Shown: positions 46,413 through 57,949, counted from the stretch's first letter. The stretch: DNA of 64,000 nt from Diphasiastrum complanatum (GCA_029204225.1 CM055107.1:29473410-29537409), one strand, 5' to 3'. Translations and numbers: made by a program. Notes: generated by a model from the letters alone, not told the origin.

Positions 46413-47096
46413 ATGGGAAAGGGAAAGATCACAGCCGAGTTTGAGATTAAGGTGCCTATCGCGAAAGTTTGGAAGGCATTCCATGATCCAGAATTGATTT
46501 CAAAGGCCATCCCCGATCAATTCACAACTGTTGAAGTTCTTGAAGGAGATGGCTGTTCCACGAGACATAACCTAGGGGTTGATCCATGTAGACCTCCTCG
46601 TCTAACTCACCATGCAAAAAGGCTGTCTTCTCGTCCACAATGTGGATCCTGAGGTCATAAGCAACTGCATATACAAATAACAAACGTAGGGACGAATGTT
46701 TCATGATAGGAGAGAAGGTTTCAGAATAATAGAGAATCCCTTCGCTACCAGTCTTGCCTTATATTTCGAGACATCTCCATTTGGTCCATACTTGAGCTTG
46801 TATTTTCGTTGCCTGTAAGACATAGCCTTGATCATATTGGTAGTATGTATATGATCCCCAATCGAATTTCCATGTCTTTGCACAAACGTTTCATGCTTTG
46901 ATACTTGCGTGCGATCACCAGGATATATCGGTCGGCCTCTAGACTTGAAATTGATTTTCAATTTTTGTCAGGACTGAATTGTCATTACCCATTTTGAACA
47001 TGTGATATGCAGGTGCTCCACATGGACCTTTCCTCAAGGAGAAGATTGTGTCAGTTGACAATGACACACACACGATAGTCACGGAGCAGATTGAAG
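46413..47096 (+). pseudogene. Bet v 1/PR-10-like gene, two visible parts, interrupted
   Basis: Part 1 (46413 to about 46556) encodes MGKGKITAEFEIKVPIAKVW, KAFHDPEL and IPDQFTTVEVLEGDG, the N-terminus of a Bet v 1 fold (START-like ligand-binding) protein of the PR-10/MLP/NCS superfamily. Part 2 (47013-47096) follows a good acceptor (TGATATGCAG) and encodes APHGPFLKEKIVSVDNDTHT then IVTEQIEG, ending at a possible GT donor. In family members these parts are nearly contiguous, joined by a short glycine-rich loop. Here an antisense copia RT piece lies between them, and the loop is missing. No C-terminal helix exon was found to the right. An acceptor-like TTATGCAG at about 46360 precedes the ATG, so a 5' UTR intron is possible. 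Such proteins bind small hydrophobic ligands in the cytosol. Confidence 0.75.
46557..46965 (-). pseudogene. Antisense Ty1-copia RT fragment inside the Bet v 1-like gene
   Basis: On the minus strand, 46961-46701 ends in YGPNGDVSKYKARLVAKGF, the RT entry block, and after a frameshift 46704-46557 reads AVAYDLRIHIVDEKTAFLHG and ELDEEVYMDQPLGY (normally DVKTAFLHG, with the catalytic Asp of motif A). About 130 residues of the RT N-terminal half remain. No LTR or target duplication is visible, so it may have come with a deletion or as filler DNA in a repair event. Confidence 0.85.
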
Positions 47097-48609
47097 GTGC
47101 ACCGAATGAAACCATTAGGCCCTTAACATTGAAAAGTACTATATTCTAGTCGATTACTGACTTGATGCTTTAAAGAAAAATTGAATGCCATAGAAGTTTA
47201 GAATAGAAAGAGACAAAACATAGAAAAATATCTAAAAATGATTAGTAAATCTAACAAGAATACTAACATAAGTCAAAATGTACATAGGACCAAAAAGATC
47301 ACATACATGAGCTACAGACATTAGAAAGGTTTGGAATGATTGTCAACAACATACAATTCAAATAATAACGCATGAAAAGAGGTGCTATAGTAGTAAGTTA
47401 CATCAACTTGTCATGACTTTGCTATCTCAAATTGCTTAGTCAAACTCCTGAATCCACTTGTTATTATCTAACTTGTGAAGAAAAAATCTTAATATGGTCC
47501 AATGCTTCATCAAATCCTATTCTATATGTAGAGCTTGCTAGTACATTTTTGAGAGCTACAAATTGGGCTTGGTCGATTATACAGGTTTTGAATCATTTGA
47601 ATTGATCTTTCTAGACATCAGAAGTTGAGCTTTCTAACTTCTTCCTTAGTGGCCAATATAAGCAAATAATCTCAAACACTAGATTTATGTGTATTCATGT
47701 GTATTCAGTAGGAATGTCATCTTCAAGCTATGACACCTTCAAACTCATGGCAAATCTAGTTTTTTAAACACATCATGTTTCCATAATTTGTAACTAAAAG
47801 GATGATGTTGAAATCTTTGTGATGAGTTATGATTACTATTGAGAAAAAATACTTAAAAGAACATCAACTGGCCTTGGCTTAATACTCAGTCATTGATGGA
47901 AGTTTGTGAGAGTTGAATGTTGATCGGACATCTAGAATGGTGAATGGGATTAGCAGTCGGTACTAAGAATTGTGACAATGGACGAAATTCATGCAAAAGA
48001 GAGAGGTTTGGATATGAAAGTTCTAAACCCCCAAGGTATGTTGGCCATGCTAGTCCTAGTGCATTTCTTCTTTCAAGTAGTGGTTGAGAAAATTTCTCAT
48101 ACACTTGCTCTCTTTATTTTTCTCACTTAGATCATCAATACTTAATTCTTAAATTGAAAGATAATCCTTTTATACATAATGTTGGTTGTTAGGTTTTAAT
48201 CTGTTCTTACAAGAAACCCCCATTTCCATGGTGCCAAATGTCCCGATGCAACATTAATTTTGTCATGCAATTTATGTTGCATTATGGTACTAAAACATTG
48301 AAGTAAGCAAGATAATAATAGAATGAAGTAAAAAACATTCATATTGGTAGTTAGAATTTGGTCTTCACTTTACACATATTGCCAAGAGACACCACACAAA
48401 TAGAATGTAGACCTTACAAAATAGCACCAAGCATATGCATTGGAATGGTGCTTTGAAAAAAAATATATCGTTGAAGTTTGGAGTAAAAATAGATTCTAGA
48501 AAAATATATAACTACATAAACATCGAACAAACAAAAATAATGTTTGAATTAGCAAGAATCCTAATATAAATCAAAACATACATAGAGCCAAATAACACCA
48601 CATATAGAT
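47097..48609. other. Spacer, no gene recognised
   Basis: Short ORFs only. Sequence at about 47220-47330 has a loose counterpart at about 48480-48610 (TAGAAAAATAT, CATA(A/T)A(G)TCAAAA, GACCAAA/GAGCCAAA), probably decayed repeat sequence. Confidence 0.35.
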
Positions 48610-49239
48610 TGTGAAAGATTGCCTACATTGGCAAATCTAGCCATGTAAAATATTGTACATTTTGTCAATATTTTTGTTAGTCACTTGAATGGCCAAAGTG
48701 CCACTTGTAAATCCACACCTAAAGAGTGGGTGTGTCCATTTGGTAGTGATTCCTACTTTATAAATCCACACCTAAAGAGTGGTTGTGTCCATTTCCTACT
48801 TTGTAGGATCTAGACCATGATTTATGATGAGATTTGTACCTACCATGCACCTACCAAGCATGACTCTTGGATCTAGGAAGTGTCATTCACTATGTATTTT
48901 CATTCTCCATAGTGAGAAGATAGAAACTTTTTGGAGCCTCAAGGAGAAACTCGAGTTTTCTCTCTATGTATTGTGATTGCTATTGATTCCAATGAAACCC
49001 ATCATTGGCACACCTTAAACTGTGTCTACAGGCTGTACTACAGCCTGATCTTCACACGTGGGAACTTGGATTATAGTTTATGATCAAGTTTCTGATTGTC
49101 TCTACTTGTTTTCTATCAAGCTGCTAAACTAGATCTTGTTTTTTGATGACTAATATATGATAGGTTGTTTAACAAGCACACAATCAACTTTGTGGATCAT
49201 TCAAAGATCCATTTATGGTCCTTAGTACTGTACATTTCA
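48610..49239 (+). mobile_element. Copia LTR, plus strand
   Basis: 630 bp from TGTGAAAGATTGCC to TACATTTCA, homologous to the minus-strand LTR 23588-24284. A block CCACACCTAAAGAGTGG is duplicated about 56 bp apart inside it. Followed two bases later by the PBS. Confidence 0.8.
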
Positions 49240-49241
49240 TA

Positions 49242-49254
49242 TGGTATCAGAGCC
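49242..49254 (+). other. Primer-binding site
   Basis: TGGTATCAGAGCC, perfect initiator-Met tRNA type, two bases after the LTR end. Confidence 0.9.
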
Positions 49255-50139
49255 AAGTACAAGGCTATTGATCAGTGTTTGAAACTAATCTAGTTTTAGC
49301 AGGTTTTTGGTGCAAAAAGCTAGTATTGGAAGGGCGAGCTGGTATCCTAGATTTGGTGAGGGGATTTGATCTTAAACTTTTTGTGGATCAAAATCCATAC
49401 TGTTCACACGTGTGGGCAACTCTAAACCAGCATTTAAAATCCCATATTCATTGGATCACTGTAATTTCATATGGTGTCAGTTTGATGTAATTTTTGGTGC
49501 AAATCCTAGGATAAGCTACCAAGATCACTTGCCATTAATTAATTTTGAATTTGTTTCATGATAACTAATTAATCTAGGCTAATTTTAGACCTTCTTAAAG
49601 TGGAAACCAGGTCTAGAAAGTACAAAGTGAAAGAGAGAGATAGAGTCATTCTATTGTCCAAAAATAGCCAAGATTGGCATTGCTTGAGAGTAGTTTTCAC
49701 TTCATCTTATCTTCATTCCAGCTTTGTGAGGGAGTGATAGAACTGTGATTACAAGTCCATCTGTTGGATTAGAAGTCAACATTTGAGTGAAACACTACAA
49801 GTTAGAAACCTTTGTGAGTTTCAAGTTCAAACAAATCTATATCTTGTGTGTAGAATTTCACTAGTAAGCTGGAATCTGCTGGAGCATTTTCAATCAGAAA
49901 ATCACATATGGTGGATAGTAGCATTTCAAGTAATTTTTTATGACGTATTTTCTATTACAATTATATTTCTACAGTACATTATTTGGATAAGTAACTAACA
50001 AAGTACACATTACTTGCTCTGTTACAGGTTTTGAAAGAAAATCATGGAGTTCTATCATGGATATTTTCACGTACAAATTATGGAATGATCATAAAAGAAC
50101 ATATAGAGGGTTAGAAACAAATCATGGTAGTTAAACTGT
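49255..50139 (+). other. Copia leader remnant without gag
   Basis: Continues from the PBS, but no gag or pol is readable before hAT-derived sequence begins near 50150; only 60-70 codon ORFs are present. Confidence 0.5.
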
Positions 50140-50159
50140 GATTCATGCCAGCTGCATCC

Positions 50160-51084
50160 CGTGTCATGGTGGTCCAAGTTTGGGATTGATGTCCCCAAAT
50201 TGCGTCGATTAGGATCCTCTCACAAGACTGCACTATAGTTGCTTGGAGAAAAATTGGAGTGTTCATTCCTTGATTCACGCGAAGAAGAGGAATTGACTCT
50301 CTTGTGCGCAGTTGGAGAGGTTGGTGTACATACACACCAACCTGAGACTTTTGGCTAGACTCCAGACCACCGTAGAGCCTATCCAGGCAAGCCATAAATT
50401 ATAATTTCTAACGTGATCCTAGATACTAGATAGTAGTATGTACAGTTCTAATTATGTTGTAACTTTTGTCAGCCTTCCAGATTCTGTGTTGATTTCAATG
50501 TGTTATGTGACATGTGCGTAGATTAATGCGAATGAGATCGATGTGGCAAAGGTTTCAAACTTGCCACCAAGAGACCAAGCAGAGGAGGATGTGTATGCAT
50601 TCCTGCACGACAAGCCCATGTAGAGGGCAGGCAAAAAATTAGGATTTAGTTCTTACTACTTGGTTGACGTTGCATGCTTCAAGCTTGTTTGTCACCTGAA
50701 ATACATTTACTAATTATTGTAATTTGTGGGCAGTAACACGTTTGTCCCCTCTTGTGTGCAGGACTTGTCACTCAAGTAGAGCGCAAGAGGAGGGCAGGAA
50801 AGGGTACTTTGCTTCAATTTTCTCATAAGATGACTTGACCTCATCTGGTTATTACACATTTTGAAAAGAAAATGCTACGTGCTCATAGCCCTGATGACGA
50901 GTCTGAGTCTGAGGCATCGTCAAGGTTAGAGTCCTCAATGGAGGAGGAGGAGTATGTGGAAGAGTCCGAGGAGAGCGAGGATGGGCATCATGCCTCTACC
51001 TTCGATGAGGATTTCGTCGTTGACATTCGAAAGGATACCACAGCAGGCTCCACAGCACCAGCGCACAGAGCTAGGAGAGCTTAG
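50160..51084 (+). pseudogene. hAT transposase C-terminal fossil
   Basis: The plus strand carries the hAT dimerisation domain in three frames because of small indels: WWSKFGIDVPKLRRL, then RILSQDCTIVA, then EKNWSVHSLIHAKKRN, stop, and LERLVYIHTNLRLLARL (domain ends near 50360). Two later pieces could be the tail exons: after an acceptor at about 50520, NEIDVAKVSNLPPRDQAEED, and 50872-51084, a strongly acidic D/E/S stretch such as SPDDESESEASS, which is typical for plant hAT tails. The first parts of the transposase (BED zinc finger, catalytic region) are absent. Opposite in orientation to the other hAT relic at 59411-61441 and clearly more decayed. Confidence 0.75.
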
Positions 51085-51799
51085 AATGTAGGTTAGTTAC
51101 TAGTAGATAGATCATAGTAGTAAGTACATAGTATTGATGAGCTATTCACATATCATCATACATGCGACATTACATTGGACTCATATGTATTATGGATTCT
51201 AAACTTTGTAGACAGAAGACAAATATCATGAAAAGTCAATTATCTCATATTTACAATTTTGATTTTAATATTTCTGAATTTGCCATTTGCAATTTTGATA
51301 TTCTCGACTACTTAGTAGACATAATGATTGTGAGTTATCACAATTGTTTCTGAATCAACAAAATTTTAGGTCAAGTATATTGATTAATCCAGGATGGGTT
51401 TGTGTTCCATTGCTATCAAACATGTGTATTTCATGAAAGCATTTGTTGGTCTATCAGACATTACTTGGAACTTCATATGCGAATATTGGATTGTACTATG
51501 TAGAATCTAGATCAATTTTACTGGCTTCCTCTATTGAAACATTTAGACGCATTAGTGTAGTTTTTATATATGTCACTTCTTTCTTCTGCATTAGAGAAAC
51601 AATGATGAATGATCGTACAAACAGCAAGGGAAAAAATAAATTGTTTCGGTTTTCACTATTTATCTTGCTCTTCCTAGATTTGTGAGGGATTTCCTAACCT
51701 ATATGAGAAAGCCAATTTCCAAATGAAGTTTTGCTCAAGCGTATGCTGCATGTAACATCGTAAGAAGAAGCAATGTTTATTCGTCCATTTGCTCAATGG
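51085..51799. other. Spacer, no gene recognised
   Basis: Short ORFs only. Confidence 0.4.
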
Positions 51800-52043
51800 T
51801 ACGCATGCTCACTGGTTTCTTTTACTACACCAAAAAAATTATCATGATTCATGTTGTTTCTAGTTTTGACTTGACATTGGTGACACAGCCCCATCTCTAC
51901 AAACGTACAATTGGATTTTAACGCACATGTAGGTTGTAGGTTGTAAAGATGGAGTTGTGTCACCAATGTCAAGTCAAAACTGAAAACAACATGAATCATG
52001 ATAATTTGCCAGGTGTACTAAAAGAAAGTAGTGAGCACGCGTA
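51800..52043. mobile_element. Long-hairpin MITE (foldback element)
   Basis: About 244 bp: two arms of roughly 102 bp (51800-51901 and about 51942-52043) are reverse complements at about 90 percent, separated by a loop of about 40 bases. Outer ends are TACGC(A/G)TGCTCACT. Much of the inner arm (ATCATGATTCATGTTGTTT, TTTTGACTTGACATTGGTGA) is almost perfectly paired. No ORF. No clear target duplication next to the ends. Its RNA would fold into a long hairpin. Confidence 0.88.
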
Positions 52044-52189
52044 ATCTCTGTAGAATGTTGCATGTGTGACGTGTCTGTCCCTCGACCGTTGCCATCTCTG
52101 CTTGATACAAGACAAAATAATGCACTCCCAATTTCCAAAATTAGAATTTTGAGTCGTGCCTTACGTAGTGAAAGTCAGGGGCAATGTAC

Positions 52190-52600
52190 AATGTGCATTG
52201 TGGCTGTTGGCACGATCTGATGTTCATGAGATAATAAGTACCTCAATGATACTCTCGAGTCCCGACGACTCAATATTCTTAGCAAGCAGATCCTTCAAAT
52301 AGACGTACTCATCTTTAGCCTTCTCAAACACTGTCATAAGTTACCTTCTTGTTTATTCTTTTTTCCACACTGCAAATAAGTTTGACACAAAATTACAATC
52401 TTAGGCAAAAGATAATGTGGCAAAGGCATTGCTCCAACTATCAAATGATTCAAAACCTACCTAGCTACCATATCACCTCAATTATACTCCTAAACCCTGA
52501 CTCCACAGTCTCCTTAGCAAGCAGATCCTTGTACAGTTGTAACTTGTACAATAATGTACTCATTTTCTGACTTCAGCCTTCTCAAACATTGTCTCGACTC
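52190..52600 (-). pseudogene. Duplicated coding-like block, unrecognised
   Basis: Two minus-strand segments (about 52240-52335 and 52480-52605) share TTTGAGAAGGCT, GATCTGCTTGCTAAG and a common end. The left one reads TVFEKAKDEYVYLKDLLAK then NIESSGLESIIEV without stops; the right one is similar but frameshifted. They look like a duplicated exon of an unknown, helix-rich protein. Confidence 0.4.
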
Positions 52601-52689
52601 TGAGTCTCCAGAAAATTGAGTCCCCCAGGGCCCATTATAAAACAATTAACAAATCCCAAAGCAAATTATCTTTTAAAATAAAAAAGAGA

Positions 52690-52780
52690 GGTTCGAACCA
52701 TTTTTCGAATCGAACCTGGTCTGCTGGTTCGAACCGTAAAGAATCGGCCAGTTCAAACCGGCCAATTCGAATCGGCATGT
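52690..52780. repeat. TTCGAACC-type palindrome cluster
   Basis: Repeated GGTTCGAACC and related forms (TTCGAATCGAACC, GGTTCGAACCG, CCAGTTCAAACCGG, CAATTCGAATCGG) within 90 bp. No gene. Confidence 0.7.
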
Positions 52781-54844
52781 AACCTTGAAGCAAGGCAATG
52801 CATGCCTTGGATTTAGGTACATCATGAGTATTGATTGCTTCTCAATAATTGCAACAGTTATGAGAAAGTGGTTTGGGTGGAGAGTGGCACGCTTTTGTTT
52901 GAAAATTACTTCTAGAACAAAGTTTGCAAGGCAATTATTTAAGCTCCACTAATTGCATATCTTGGTTGCAACTTTTCTTATTGAGAATCATTGTGCTCTT
53001 AATCAAGGACAAGGCGTCTCAAATCGACCAGAAGTCATTTAAGTCATTGGAGTAGCCTAATAACATCCTAGAATTGACGATTATCCTAGGATTGACGATT
53101 TTAAGAAAACAAATAGAGAGTTTCTTCGTATGTCTAAAATTTTGGGCTCACTATGAGTACATGATGTTTGTTATTGTCATTCAATTTGATGCAATAAAAA
53201 AATGTGGATGCTAGAAGTAATGGTTACAATAGTTAAATTATAAGAAAAATTCTCACAATGTTGTTGGCAGGAGTGGTTGGAATGGCAAGTAAAGATTGAT
53301 ATTGGTGAGTAATATAACCGTGTCAAGATCATAGTGTGAGTGATAGTGTCAAGTTTATGAGTGCGGACCATTTAGAAATGCTATCCATAGAATAAAAGGA
53401 TTATATTGTGGTTGGGCCACTCTAATCACGAATATCACGAGGCAAAATATCAGAATATTTGAGGATTATTTTGGATATTAACCCTCACCTTTGGAAGGCC
53501 ATTCTTACAAAAACATCAACATTCTAGCATTCACATAAATATTTACCTTTCTACAGCCCTACAGAAGCCCTAGCAGTCACATTTCCACTTCCAGAAGACT
53601 ATCCTCCCATCCATTTCTGCATCTTATCTTGTTGTTACAATTGAAACTAAGGTCCTACTTGTGTGAAATTTACTTTTTGAAAAAAAACCCATAGATTCTA
53701 AGTTTTTCAAGAATCTATCACATCATATTTCAATGTAATTTGTGTCAGCGTTATCATACCTTTATGTTTGTATTGTATGCATACATATAACCTACTGAGG
53801 TTATTATGCAACCATGCTCAACCAGGTATAAGAAAACTATTAACAAGCCATAAAATGAAATTTAAACCAAAGTCCCCAGTTATGTGGCCATCACATACTA
53901 GAGAGTACTCTAGGGGCTCCCTTTTGACACTTACAGACTCTAGATGAAGGTTAGAAATTGCAATCGAGTCATACTGAGTGTAAATGTACTTGTTCAGGAA
54001 TATACGATACACTAGGAACTTCAAAAATTGTTGTAAATTCACACTCTTGAGCTTAGAAATGACTCCAGTAGCAAATCTAAACCTAAGCAGCAGCGCCATG
54101 TGATAAATAGCTAGCCACTTCCACTATCTAACATGGTACAGAAGGAATTAAAAAGAATCTTCTTGTAACATTGATGTCTAGGCACAAAAACTAACATTCG
54201 TCTACTGAACGTAGGGCTGGAAGATTTGCTGCATGAAACGCTATTTCTCAGATGCATTGATCCCCAATACCTCATGCATTCTCAAGATTGTCTGCTCCAT
54301 CTTCAGAATCCTCCTGGATTATCAAGATGAATATATAGTGAGCTCTCACCCAAAGAACCAGGTGTTACACTAGAAAAAGCATGTACACTGCCAAGGCCCA
54401 TAAAACAATAGGAGTTATACTGGAAAAAGCAGAAACGGTATGAACAAGAAAAAGTTATCTAGGAGACGCTGATCTATGCAACATATGACATCCTCTAGTA
54501 TTCTGCAACTTTGAGAAATACTTATCAGCACTCCTGGCAATGATGTGTGGGATGCTTTAAAATACGACATTATTAAAAATTGTGCATCTGAGCCTGAACC
54601 ATCTCTTACAGTGAAGTTCCAGAAAAAGAATCTTAAACTCCAGGGACACTATATGTTAAGCTGAAATTTCAACCCTATGAAGTAGTTTTGTTATGCAATT
54701 CAAGGATCAAAACCTTCTTTGCATATGGATTCTGAAAGCGAATATCTATTAAAGGGGAAACTGTTGTCTTTCAAGCAAAGCCGTCTAGACCACTAAACGC
54801 AAAATGCAGATTTAATGCATCATACTTGGGACCATAGAATAAAT
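52781..54844. other. Spacer, no gene recognised
   Basis: Short ORFs up to 93 codons with no domain. Confidence 0.45.
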
Positions 54845-54901
54845 GAACCGTTAACGGTTCAGTACGGTTCTCAGAACTGTACTGTGAACCGTACGGTTCA
54901 C
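54845..54901. repeat. Nested perfect palindromes
   Basis: A 16-bp palindrome GAACCGTTAACGGTTC (54845-54860) and an 18-bp palindrome GTGAACCGTACGGTTCAC (54884-54901) with an imperfect third (CAGTACGGTTCTCAGAAC...) between them. Confidence 0.85.
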
Positions 54902-55059
54902 AGTTCTTTTTAAGGAGAACCGTGTGAACCATGGCATAATTAATTAATTAATTATTTTTTTTTTTTTGTCCCACCCCCAAAAACAGCCCAAAAAAATCCT
55001 TAAAAAATGCCAAATTTTTTTTCCCTACAAATCTGCTTTTTCTAAGCAAGATCACAGAT

Positions 55060-55526
55060 CAGGGCTATAGAGCTTTGTTCACTACCAACCGATGTACTAT
55101 TTTTAGAAAATCCTCTCTGCTTACAGAGAAGGATATTTGTACATAATATTGAGTCACGATGTTGCACTTTCTGTGAGTTGTTCAGATGCTAATTTATGGC
55201 ATCAAAGATTAGGTCATTTAAACATGCATTCAATCTTGTATATGCATCGCAATAAAATGGTCAAGGACATGAATATAACTTTTGTCACCACAGCTAATCA
55301 GACTATCTGTGAAAATTGTCTACTAGGGAAACAACCTAGAACGAGATTTCCTAGAGGACAAGCCAAAAGGGTGAAGTCCACCTTGATACACAGTGACTTG
55401 TGTGGTCCTATGAGCGTACCTTCATTAGGTCAAGCTCTATATTTTATCACATTCATTGATGATTACTCATGATTTGCCAGAGTTATGTTCATAAAGAACA
55501 AGTCAGAAGCATTTCGTTGCTTTTCG
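55060..55526 (+). pseudogene. Ty1-copia integrase fragment (element C)
   Basis: Protease-integrase linker and integrase beginning: ANLWHQRLGHLNMHSILYM, CENCLLGKQPRTRF, LIHSDLCGPMSVPS (first Asp), FITFIDDYS then a TGA in place of the usual R/K, and FARVMFIKNKSEAF. Homology ends near 55520, where gag sequence of a different copia starts. It is truncated on both sides. Confidence 0.85.
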
Positions 55527-56176
55527 AAATCAACTTTCTATCTTGAAGATGCAAGAAGGTGATTTGCTTACAAACCACTTGACGAAGATCAAGGATGATC
55601 AACTTTGGTGAACAAGAAGATCAAGCTTTCTTTACAAAAGGCAAAGGCAAAGGCAAGTGGAAAGGGAAGCCTTCTTTCAACACTTCCAAAGATGATCAAA
55701 AATCTAAGGAAGCTCAAGATCAAGGCTCCAAGAAGAAGGGTAAGTGCCACTATTGCAAGAAGTTTGGGCATCACATCAAAGAATGTAGGAAGAGGCTTGC
55801 AAAGGAAAAAGAGAAAGGTAACGATACAAGTACCGCAATCATTACTTTGGAACAACAATTTGAAAAGGAGGATAATCTTTTCAATAATGATTATGCTTTT
55901 CTCATCTCTCCAGACGAGATTTCTGCCACTTCAAATCTTGCTGGTTTTTCAACAAAAAACAGCTCATCTTCAGCCTTACAAGTTGCTGTTGTTTCATCTA
56001 TTGATTGGGTGATTGATAGCGGTGCCACACGCCATATGACTTATCACAAAGAGGTCTTCACAAAGCTTGTGAAAGTGCATGATGGAAGCAAAGTTCAAGG
56101 TGTTGATAACACCTCTTATCCTATCAAAGGTATTGGAGTGATCCCCATTATCTTACCCAATGGTGAGGAGAAGTAA
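55527..56176 (+). pseudogene. Ty1-copia gag end and protease (element B)
   Basis: The first bases encode the C-terminal part of gag (LKMQEGDLLTNHLTKIKD in a shifted frame). Then the ORF 55595-56176 carries the basic linker, zinc knuckle CHYCKKFGHHIKEC (55745-55786) and the protease site WVIDSGATRHMT. The N-terminal gag and 5' LTR are missing because of the junction with element C. Confidence 0.88.
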
Positions 56177-57364
56177 CATTCGTAATGTGCTTTATGTTCC
56201 AAAAATAAAAAAGAATCTCATGTCGGTGTCTACAATTATGAACCAAGGATTGGATGTGGAATTCAAAGAAGACAAATGTCTTATCAAAGACCCAAAGAGA
56301 TCTCTTATGATCATTGCTTCGGGAACATTACGTGGTGGATTGTTCCTTATGGATACCTATGAGCGAAGAGCTTCATCATCTTTTTGTCTTGTTGCATCAA
56401 GTTCACATTCTTTGGAGTTGGCTGAATTATGGCATGCTAGATTTGGACATCTCAACTTTGCTAGCTTGAAGAGATTCAATATGGTTGAAGACATTCCTAA
56501 TATTGAGCATCCCGAAGGACATGTATGCGAAGGTTGCATACTTGGAAAATTTCAAAGGCAAGCTTTTCCAATTGATGGAACTATTCGAGTTGATGGCAAA
56601 TTTGATTTGGTTCATAGTGATGTATGTGGTCCAATGCGGACCGAATCCATTGGAAGGTGTAAGTACTTTGTTACTTTTATTGATGACCTTTCAAGATTTA
56701 CATGGATTTATCCTATGAAAGCAAAATCTGAAGTTTTTCAACGCTTTAATTTCTAGCAATGATAGAAAATCAGTTTGGGCACTCTTTGAAGATCTTACGT
56801 ACCGACCGAGGAGGGGAATATATAAAGAATACGTTCGGTACTTATCTTCAAAGCAAAGGTATCCATCATCAAATGACAACCCCTTACACACCTCAACAAA
56901 ATGGTGTTGCCGAAAGAAAGAATCGCACTATCATGGAGATGGCTCGATGCATGCTCAAGGCAAAGGGCCTACCTCACAAGTTTTGGGCTGAAGTGGTTAT
57001 AACGGCGGCTTACATTAGTAATCGGTGTCCTACTAAAGCCTTGAAGGTATTAACTCCTTATGAAGTTTGGTATGGTAAGAAGCCTACTGTTTCTCACTTA
57101 CGCATCTTTGGTTGCACGGCTTATGCTTTCATTCCCCATAAGCTAAGAACCAAGCTTGATGATAAAGGAGTTAAATGCATATTTGTTGGCTATAGTAGCG
57201 AAAACAAGGGCTATAGATTGTTTAATATGGATACTAATAAAATCATAGTGAGTTGTGATGTTCATTTTGATGAAAAGACCTCCTATGATGTTGCGCCCAC
57301 TCATGTCATGAAAGGGGACTTCCCCCATGATGCATATGTTGAAATATTTGGTTTTGCCATCTAA
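56160..57364 (+). pseudogene. Ty1-copia integrase (element B)
   Basis: After a +1 shift near 56165 the frame reads NVLYVPKIKKNLMSVSTIM, the integrase zinc domain ELWHARFGHLNFASL...CEGCILGKFQRQAF and LVHSDVCGPM (first Asp). Next is YFVTFIDDLSRFTWIYPM, then a stop and shift at about 56756. From 56759 it continues with LKILRTDRGGEYIKNTF (second Asp), TPQQNGVAERKNRTIMEMA (Glu), VSHLRIFGCTAYAF and CIFVGYSSENKGYRLF. All three catalytic residues are readable, but the frame is broken twice. Confidence 0.92.
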
Positions 57365-57930
57365 TCATGAAGAGAAGGGACTGCCATCAACTTCTAGTGG
57401 ACAGCCCACTACTCCTTCAATTTTACAGCCCATAGTTCATCAAGAAAAACCTATTTATGGTGAAGAGCAGCCTGTTGAAGACATTGGACAGCAAGGTCCA
57501 AGTTCGGAAAACATTGGACAGCAAGGTCCAAGTTCGAAACACTTTGGACAGCAAAGTGTTGACAAAGGTAAGGCTGTTGGACAGCCCAAACCAGTCCCTA
57601 AATGGTTGTTGCAGACTTTGCAGGACAGCAAAGTGGATCATTTCTATGAAGGGAAGACTCGTGCCTCTACTAAATCAGTAGAATTTGCTGATTTTTCTGA
57701 TTTTGCTCTTATTTCTATTGAGGATGGTGCAGTAGAACATGTTTTTTATGAGCAGGCCAGAGGAGTAAAATGTTGGGAGGATGCGATGCAAGAGGAGTAC
57801 AACTCACTCATGAAGAACCACACTTGGGTTCTTGTTGATCTTCCACATGGGGCTGGAATCTTCATCTCTCAACAACAATACATTGAGCAGATGTTGAAAC
57901 AATCTTCTTTTCTCAAGTCACCGCAAGTTG
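57365..57930 (+). pseudogene. Integrase-RT linker and RT remnant of element B
   Basis: Glutamine-rich linker with two GQQGPSS-type repeats (57478-57545), then the RT entry block CWEDAMQEEYNSLMKNHTW, VLVDLPHG. This is fused directly to GIFISQQQYIEQMLKQ, a block that normally lies in the RT thumb after the YVDD palm. The codons between, the whole catalytic palm, are missing. No RNase H follows. Confidence 0.85.
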
Positions 57931-57949
57931 ATGCATATGATGGATGCAT

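Noticed and set aside
50111-50395. 94-codon minus-strand ORF as a gene
   Set aside because: It is the antisense of the hAT dimerisation domain read on the plus strand.
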